Below are positions 6,646 through 11,655 of a stretch of DNA of 11,655 bases, piece after piece. The notes below the pieces were generated by a model that was not told the DNA's origin, did no database searches, and saw only the letters and a list, made by a program, of their open reading frames with translations. Position numbers and translations under genes: made by a program. Within the stretch, counting starts at the first letter, position 1; the number at the start of each line of letters is the position of its first letter. The DNA comes from Verrucomicrobiales bacterium (GTDB taxonomy: Bacteria > Verrucomicrobiota > Verrucomicrobiia > Verrucomicrobiales > Verrucomicrobiaceae), in NCBI GenBank assembly GCA_003506995.1, contig DNXB01000446.1:395-12049 (forward strand). Reading direction: 5' to 3'.

Positions 6646-9600
6646 CGGCAGTGTCCGTTTGGCGGGGTTCCTCTTTCCAGCGGTGGTCATAGACATTCAC
6701 GTCGAAATTACGCGCCCCGTAAGGGCCGGTGAACCGCAGATGCCCGCGGCCCTCACGTCCGTAGAAGCGTGCCTTGCTATCGACGCTGTCATACTCAAAG
6801 TCACGCAGCGTTTCGAGGCCGATGCGGGTTATTTGATCGCTCAGGCTGCCGGTCAGCGCCTTCGGCAAGGTCGCGATCATGTCATTGAGCGCGGCGATGT
6901 TAAACTTCCCCGGCGAGCGGTTTTTGAACTCCGCGTCCGCCTGGTACAGTTCGGTCTTGTTCCCGGTGGCGATGATTTTTCCCTCCACCACGCCATCGAG
7001 CAGAAAATAAGCGGGAAACAGCACCTTCGTCACCGGCCCGAAATTCACATCCACGCCCGCCACCCAGCCGTCCCAGGTAAAAACCTCGTCGAGGTAGATG
7101 TTGAAGGCCCCGTTCACATAACCGCCGTAGGCCTCGCCGCCGAACGCGCCGTAGATGCCGTTCACGTCGTAGGTGACGCTGAGATGGGCTTTTTCGAGGT
7201 GCAGCTCCTTCCAGCGCAGTTGCCGCACGGTGAAGGTTTCCGTCAGGTTGTTGTCCCGGTCCTTCAACGGCAGGTTGAAACGCACCTGGCCCTTCATGCC
7301 GCGAAACTGGATCTTCAACTCCTCCAGGGTGTAGTCATCCGTCGGGATGTCGAACACCGCGTCGAGCTGGCCGCTTTCCAGCTTGGAGGTGAAGCTGAAG
7401 GGGAAGGGCTTGCTGAAGCCTTTGAGCGGCACGCCCTTCGGGGCCAGCAGCAGGCGGCCGTCCGTCACCGCCAGTGTGTCCACGCGCCAGCCGGGCGCGG
7501 CAGGCTTCGGTGGCGGCTGCGGGCCGACGGTCGCGTCCGGCTTCGGCGGCTCGCCCTTCATGAACTTGCGGTAGCTCTCCACATACCAGAACAAGTCCTC
7601 GCCCACATAGAGCAGAGGCGAGACGATCTCCACGCGGTCGATGCGGCGGTGCAGCAGGCCGTCCAGGGTGTAGGTCACCTGGATCACATCCATCTCCGCC
7701 ACGGTGCGCAGCGGCTCATGCGGTGAGGGAATGCGCAGCCGCGTCAGCACGATGCGCTGTGGCTCCACATTCTCCGCCAGGCCGTCGAGATCGAGCGGCG
7801 TCTCACTCGCGCTGAAGGTCACGTCAAAACGCACCGGCGGCAGGCCGGGGGCGATGCTCATGAGCGTGACCCCGAGTTTTTCGACAGCGATTTTTTTCGC
7901 CGTCCAGCGCTTCGCTGTGACCTCGAGTTTTTCCTCCACCACCGCCGACTGGCCGGTGAACAAGGTCATGAGAGCGTCACCGACCTCGATCTGCCCCCCG
8001 GACAGTTTCAGTGACTCCACACGTCTTGTGCGCCACATCTCCGGCAGCACGGCCGACGCCTCCACCTTCTCCAGGCTCAGCACCGGCAGGTTCGCCCGCT
8101 TTGGGATGCGCACCCGTGTGTTCTCGATGGTCAGGTGCTGACGGTTTTGCTCCGTGCGCACCGCGAACTGTGTCGAGGCTTCCACGCGCTCCGCCAGTTG
8201 CATGGCCACGGTAAGCGATCCGTCCTGCACGCTGAGATGACCAAACTGCAGCCGCTTCCACACGGGCGCTTCCGCCGGACCCGGCGGCGGCTTCACCGGC
8301 TCCGCCACGATCTTGTCAAACCATGGCCCGTTCTCGGGCGTGAGTTCAAGGTGAGGCTTCGTCATCACCAGCGACTCCACCTGCCAGGTGTCGAGCAGTT
8401 GGTCGGGCACCACCTCGGCTTGGAGCGCCTTCAGTTGGAAGAAAGGCGGCTGCTTGAGGCTCTCCTCCTTGCGTCCCCAGCGCAGTGACAAATCCATGAT
8501 CTCCAACCGCTGCTTCGACGCAGATTTCACGCCGTCTGGAGTGATCTCCAGCGCCGCCAGCCGTGCAATCCAGCGAAAACCGCCCGCCACCGGGCTCAGC
8601 TCCGTCGCTGACACATTCACTGTCCCATCCCTCACCTCCAGCGCGTCCACGAGCACCTTCCAGGCCGCCTTGGCTGTCGGTTCTCCCTTCGGCAGCAGCA
8701 GGGCTTCGAGTTTCGGCGTCCAGTTGACCACGGGCTTCAACAGCAGGCTGTTTTGAACATGCCACAGGCCGGCGGCGTCCTGCGACACTTTCAAATCGAC
8801 CGCGTCAGCCCTCACCACGCCCGCGTCGTCCTGCGGTTGCACGCGCAGGTTTTTCAAGCGCACCTCGTGCGTCCCGCCTGCGGTCAATCCCGCGCTCGAA
8901 AGGCGCAGGTCACGGCCTTCCCACTCCCACTGCATGCCGCCTGTGAGCGGCGGCAGTTTCGCGGCCAGCGCGGGGCTGATTTCTTTCAGCCAGGCCAGAT
9001 TCAGGTGGCCGCCACGCAACGAACCTTTGTTGAGATCGAGGTGGTCCTCACGCATCACCATTTCGAGATGCGCGTCGTCGAACACCGGCTTGCCTCCCCA
9101 TTCCGCCTGCTGTAGGTCCGTGACGATGGTTTGAAACGAAGGCGAGTTCAGGCCGCCGACTTCCAGCGCCTCGACCTTCTGGGTCACGATCACGCTGAAC
9201 AGCGGCTTCCACGCCGCATCACGCACCACCACTTTGGTCGGCGCCATGTCCACGAACTCCAACCGCCAGCGGCGTGACGTGCCTGCTGTTGCTGTGGCAG
9301 CGACTGTGTCTGGTGGGGAGGTTGAAGGCTCAAACCAGGAGAGCGGCACATCCACGGTGGCGCCCTCCAACTTGAATCCTCCCAGATTGCCGGTGCGCAA
9401 CTGGTTCCAGCTCGGCCGCCATTCCAGATGACCCACGCCGCCGACGCTCTGCGCCAGGGGGACATGCAGCGTGCTTACCTCCCGCACATGCAGAGCGCCG
9501 TCTTCCCACTCCAGCGCGGTGATCTGCACCTGCACATCGCCGCCCAGCCGCTTCAGGGCCGCGTTCACGAGCATCACGCGCTCCTGCCAGGCCCAGAAGC

Positions 9601-9694
9601 CGAGCACGGCCGTCAGCACCAGGGCGCTGGTCGTGAGGTAAAACAGCCGGCGCCACCAACGGCGGCGTTTGGGTGGTTTGGCGTCTGGTTTCAC
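6632..9694 (-). CDS. ydbH: YdbH family AsmA-like intermembrane bridge protein
   Basis: A 1020-aa protein with a very basic N-terminus (KRRRWWRR) and one inner-membrane helix (about 17-36). It continues as a long, beta-strand-rich periplasmic body with no further TM segments, typical of AsmA-like lipid-transport bridges. The C-terminal part (about 790-1005) carries the YdbH/DctA-YdbH domain signature: FGGEAYGGYVNGAF (851-864), LLDGVVEGKI (898-907), RSPGKFNI (926-933), then LETLRDFEYDSV and a GHLRFTGPYG block. It is longer than E. coli YdbH (about 880 aa). The start is a GTG at 9694, the only candidate because a TGA lies in frame 12 bases upstream. The next gene, a YnbE-YdbL fusion, overlaps its end, which strongly supports the assignment. 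The likely role is phospholipid movement between inner and outer membranes. Confidence 0.9.
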   Translation of the reverse strand: MKPDAKPPKRRRWWRRLFYLTTSALVLTAVLGFWAWQERVMLVNAALKRLGGDVQVQITALEWEDGALHVREVSTLHVPLAQSVGGVGHLEWRPSWNQLRTGNLGGFKLEGATVDVPLSWFEPSTSPPDTVAATATAGTSRRWRLEFVDMAPTKVVVRDAAWKPLFSVIVTQKVEALEVGGLNSPSFQTIVTDLQQAEWGGKPVFDDAHLEMVMREDHLDLNKGSLRGGHLNLAWLKEISPALAAKLPPLTGGMQWEWEGRDLRLSSAGLTAGGTHEVRLKNLRVQPQDDAGVVRADAVDLKVSQDAAGLWHVQNSLLLKPVVNWTPKLEALLLPKGEPTAKAAWKVLVDALEVRDGTVNVSATELSPVAGGFRWIARLAALEITPDGVKSASKQRLEIMDLSLRWGRKEESLKQPPFFQLKALQAEVVPDQLLDTWQVESLVMTKPHLELTPENGPWFDKIVAEPVKPPPGPAEAPVWKRLQFGHLSVQDGSLTVAMQLAERVEASTQFAVRTEQNRQHLTIENTRVRIPKRANLPVLSLEKVEASAVLPEMWRTRRVESLKLSGGQIEVGDALMTLFTGQSAVVEEKLEVTAKRWTAKKIAVEKLGVTLMSIAPGLPPVRFDVTFSASETPLDLDGLAENVEPQRIVLTRLRIPSPHEPLRTVAEMDVIQVTYTLDGLLHRRIDRVEIVSPLLYVGEDLFWYVESYRKFMKGEPPKPDATVGPQPPPKPAAPGWRVDTLAVTDGRLLLAPKGVPLKGFSKPFPFSFTSKLESGQLDAVFDIPTDDYTLEELKIQFRGMKGQVRFNLPLKDRDNNLTETFTVRQLRWKELHLEKAHLSVTYDVNGIYGAFGGEAYGGYVNGAFNIYLDEVFTWDGWVAGVDVNFGPVTKVLFPAYFLLDGVVEGKIIATGNKTELYQADAEFKNRSPGKFNIAALNDMIATLPKALTGSLSDQITRIGLETLRDFEYDSVDSKARFYGREGRGHLRFTGPYGARNFDVNVYDHRWKEEPRQTDTADAVE

Positions 9695-9723
9695 TGAGGT
9701 GTGTCAAGGAAGGCGGAGAAGAT

Positions 9724-9844
9724 GAATGACGAAACCAGAATGGCGAATGACGAATCAATGAAGAATTCCGAACTCCGAATGATTCGCCATGCCGATTGAT
9801 GCATTGTGGCTTTCTTCGACATTCCTCATTCTGGTTTCGTCATT
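9724..9844. repeat. Imperfect palindromic repeat with 18-bp perfect arms
   Basis: AATGACGAAACCAGAATG (9725-9742) is exactly inverted at 9827-9844. Inside lie a second inverted pair, ATGGCGAAT (9740-9748) and ATTCGCCAT (9782-9790), and a direct repeat of GAATGACGAA (9724-9733 and 9745-9754). The right arm overlaps the last codons and TGA stop of the NADH dehydrogenase gene, and the left arm lies 30 bases before the ydbH start. The gap is AT-richer than its surroundings. It could fold into a long hairpin in mRNA and reduce read-through from ndh into ydbH, or be a dispersed non-autonomous repeat. No target-site duplication is apparent. Confidence 0.85.
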
Positions 9845-11105
9845 TCTTCCCCGTGATCAGCCGTGCTCCCTGGTCACGCGTGAAGTAGGACCACACCCAG
9901 CTCAGGAAAACGAGGAGGCGGTTGCGGAAATCCATGAGGAAGATGAGATGAATGAACACCCAGGCCAGCCAGGCGATCACCCCGCTGAACTTCGCGAACT
10001 TCAGGTCTGCCACCGCGAGATGGCGGCCGATCGTCGCCATGCTGCCGCGATCCCAGTAGGCGAAGGGCCTCACCGCATGGCCTTCGACTTGCGCCAGGAT
10101 GTTCCGCGCCACATGCGCCCCCTGCTGCATCGCCACCGGCGAGACGCCGGGCAGCGGCTTTTTGTCTTTTCCAAGGCAGTGCGCCGTGTCTCCGATGACA
10201 TAAATGTGCGGCGCGTCCGGCAGATGCAGCGCCTCGCTGATCTGGATGCGCCCCGCACGATCAAAGGTACCCGGCAGCGCCTTCACCAGCGGAGACGCGG
10301 CATTGCCCGCCGCCCAGATCACCGTGTGCGCATGGATGAAGCCGTCGTTGGTGCTCACACCCTCCGCGTTGATGTCCTGCACACTCACACCAAGCCGCAC
10401 GGACACTTTCAGGTGCTGGAGCTGCTCCTCCGCCTTGCGCGATAGCTCCGCGTCGAACACCGGCAGCACCCGGTCCGCCGCATCCAGCAAAATGACCTGC
10501 GCCTCACGCGGGTCGATGTGCCTGAAGTCGCGCAGCATCGTCTCACGGGCGATTTCTGAGATGGCTCCGGCCATTTCCACGCCCGTCGGGCCTGCGCCGA
10601 CGATGACGAAGGTCATCAGCCGCTCGCGCTCCACCGGATCGGTCGTCACCTCGGCTTTTTCAAACGCCAGCAGCAGACGACGACGGATGTCGAGCGCGTC
10701 CTCCAGCGTCTTCAATCCCGGCGCGAACTGTTCCCACTCCGGGTGGCCGAAATAACTGTGCCGCGCACCCGTGGCGACGATGAGGTAATCAAATGGCACG
10801 CTGCGCTCTCCCGCGAGCACGAGCTTCTTTTCCAAATCAAATCCGCTCACATCCGCCATCACTACCTCGATATTTTTGTATTGGCGCAAAATGCCGCGCA
10901 CCGGCTGCGCGATGTTCGCGGGGGAGAGTCCTGCGGTGGCCACCTGATAAAGCAGCGGCTGGAACAGATGGTGATTCTCACGATCCAGCAGCGTCACCTG
11001 CACCGGTTTTCCGCCCAGCGCCTTCGCCACGGCCAGCCCGGCGAATCCTGCGCCGATGATGACCACTCGGGGCTGTGTCGATAGGTTCGTGCTCATGCGG
11101 CTCAT
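9840..11105 (-). CDS. ndh: Type II NADH:quinone oxidoreductase (NDH-2)
   Basis: A 421-aa FAD enzyme that oxidises NADH and reduces membrane quinone without pumping protons. Seen in order: FAD-binding VVIIGAGFAGLAVAKAL (14-30); the LFQPLLYQVATAGLSP segment (47-62); YLIVATGARHSYFG (107-120); the NADH-binding FVIVGAGPTGVEMAG (166-180), with an acidic residue after the next strand (ILLDAADRVLP, Asp208) that fits NADH preference; TVIWAAG (261-267); FAD-binding YVIGDTAHC (302-310); and AMQQGAHVARNI (325-336), the quinone-site region. The C-terminus (about 376-408) has hydrophobic helices that attach the enzyme to the membrane, and length is normal for NDH-2. The frame is open to 11564, but the upstream part is non-coding in style. 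The ATG at 11105 (or a second ATG at 11096) sits just before the flavin-binding strand. It is divergent from the sulfatase; its stop lies within a palindromic repeat. Confidence 0.96.
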   Translation of the reverse strand: MSRMSTNLSTQPRVVIIGAGFAGLAVAKALGGKPVQVTLLDRENHHLFQPLLYQVATAGLSPANIAQPVRGILRQYKNIEVVMADVSGFDLEKKLVLAGERSVPFDYLIVATGARHSYFGHPEWEQFAPGLKTLEDALDIRRRLLLAFEKAEVTTDPVERERLMTFVIVGAGPTGVEMAGAISEIARETMLRDFRHIDPREAQVILLDAADRVLPVFDAELSRKAEEQLQHLKVSVRLGVSVQDINAEGVSTNDGFIHAHTVIWAAGNAASPLVKALPGTFDRAGRIQISEALHLPDAPHIYVIGDTAHCLGKDKKPLPGVSPVAMQQGAHVARNILAQVEGHAVRPFAYWDRGSMATIGRHLAVADLKFAKFSGVIAWLAWVFIHLIFLMDFRNRLLVFLSWVWSYFTRDQGARLITGKK

Positions 11106-11187
11106 GCTAGCAGGTCTGGAGCCGGTTTGCAGCGCGATGTCGGTGTTTCTTTGGGAACGACGCCAGGATGAATGAATAAGGAAAACA

Positions 11188-11241
11188 GGAAGGCAGGAAC
11201 TGAAAAGCCAGGCCTCATTCTTTCCTGCATTCCTGCCTTCC
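11188..11241. repeat. Imperfect inverted repeat in the ndh/sulfatase divergent gap
   Basis: GGAAGGCAGGAA (11188-11199) is exactly inverted as TTCCTGCCTTCC (11230-11241), with a 30-base centre containing AGGCCT. Flanks are purine-rich on the left (AATAAGGAAAACA) and pyrimidine-rich on the right, so pairing extends imperfectly outward. A run of six T follows at 11245-11250. It looks like an intrinsic terminator on the plus strand, but no plus-strand gene ends upstream, so a dispersed repeat is the better reading. The whole 11106-11270 gap contains nothing else recognisable. Confidence 0.7.
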
Positions 11242-11291
11242 TCATTTTTTCCTCTGATATCTCGTGGGATATGCAGACGTTCATTGCCGCT

Positions 11292-11655
11292 ATGATCCGT
11301 CTTCTCCTTCTTTTCCTCCTCGGCGCATTCAGCGTCCATGCCGAACTCGCGGGCAAACGTCCCAACATCATCTTCGTGCTCACGGATGACCAGGGTTATG
11401 GCGACATGAGCTGTCACGGCAATCCCGTGCTCAAGACGCCAAACATGGACCGTTTGAACGCCGAGGGCGTGCGCTTTGAGGACTTCTGCGTGAGCCCCAC
11501 CTGCGCGCCCACACGCTCCGCGCTGCTCACCGGCCGCCATGAATTTAAGAACGGCATCACGCACACCATCCTGGAGCGTGAGCGCCTCGCCCCGCAGGCC
11601 ACCACGCTCGCGCAGGTGCTCAAAACGGCGGGCTATACCACCGGCATCTTCGGCA
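11292..11655 (+). CDS. Cys-type sulfatase, N-terminal part (runs off window)
   Basis: An open frame that reaches the window edge; about 121 residues are visible. The chosen ATG at 11292 gives a compact signal peptide (MIRLLLLFLLGAFSVHA). An in-frame ATG at 11271 would add seven residues. Next come the metal-binding strand RPNIIFVLTDDQGYGD (23-38, with the Asp pair that binds calcium), then KTPNMDRLNAEGVRFEDFC and the sulfatase core CAPTRSALLTGRH (71-83). Cys71 is the residue converted to formylglycine, and the C-x-P-T-R variant is accepted in this family. The protein would be exported and hydrolyse sulfate esters, probably on polysaccharides, as in many PVC bacteria. The specific substrate cannot be told from the N-terminus. 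It is divergent from ndh. Confidence 0.93.
   Translation, partial: MIRLLLLFLLGAFSVHAELAGKRPNIIFVLTDDQGYGDMSCHGNPVLKTPNMDRLNAEGVRFEDFCVSPTCAPTRSALLTGRHEFKNGITHTILERERLAPQATTLAQVLKTAGYTTGIFG

Noticed and set aside
6512..7726. A 404-aa plus-strand ORF opposite ydbH
   Set aside because: The overlapping minus frame is the conserved YdbH C-terminal domain; the plus frame has a His/Arg/Val-rich shadow composition.
9695..9724. TTGACA on the minus strand (9711-9706) as the ydbH -35 box
   Set aside because: It lies about 11 bases before the GTG start, leaving no room for a -10 element.
11106..11564. N-terminal extension of NDH-2 up to 11564
   Set aside because: The extra 153 residues run through an inverted repeat and the opposite strand of the sulfatase start, have no family match, and precede the flavin-binding strand where NDH-2 normally begins.
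97..11655. A functional link between the SUMF1-like gene (left) and the sulfatase (right) as enzyme and activator
   Set aside because: The SUMF1-like protein lacks the FGE catalytic cysteines, and the genes are about 10 kb apart with unrelated operons between them.

Overview
The window looks like chromosomal DNA from a GC-rich Gram-negative bacterium of the PVC group, most likely Verrucomicrobiota (Prosthecobacter/Verrucomicrobium-like). This is inferred from several features together: a Cys-type sulfatase with signal peptide, a secreted or anchored tryptophan-repeat protein, a membrane-anchored SUMF1-like protein, almost no Shine-Dalgarno sequences, and short intergenic palindromic repeats built on GAATGACGAA. 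No tRNA, rRNA, CRISPR, phage or insertion sequence was seen, and no gene-free gap exceeds 300 bases.

Layout. The left part (97-5754) holds envelope proteins of mostly unknown function. A SUMF1/FGE-like membrane protein (minus strand) diverges from a protein made of about eleven W-A-x-x-D-P helical repeats (plus). That converges on a minus-strand pair: a TM-anchored OB-fold-like protein (5043-5450) followed 12 nt later by a secreted 639-aa protein with TPR-like helices. A 77-aa single-TM protein (5521-5754, plus) follows.

The centre (5774-9694, minus) is the most informative region. It is a tightly overlapping operon encoding a 1020-aa YdbH/AsmA-like protein, then a lipoprotein that reads as YnbE fused to YdbL, then a small DUF4359-like membrane protein. 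In Escherichia coli ydbH, ynbE and ydbL are separate genes; YdbH and YnbE form an inner-to-outer-membrane bridge involved in lipid homeostasis, and YdbL modulates YnbE. Here the bridge lipoprotein and its modulator appear to be one polypeptide, with an additional translationally coupled partner. This is the best candidate for a little-described variant system in the window.

The right part (9840-11655) has a type II NADH dehydrogenase (minus) and, divergently, the start of a sulfatase that runs off the window. Two imperfect palindromic repeats occupy the gaps here: one between ndh and ydbH, whose arm supplies the ndh stop codon, and one between ndh and the sulfatase. The SUMF1-like protein at the left end lacks the two catalytic cysteines of true formylglycine-generating enzyme, so it is unlikely to activate the sulfatase at the right end.
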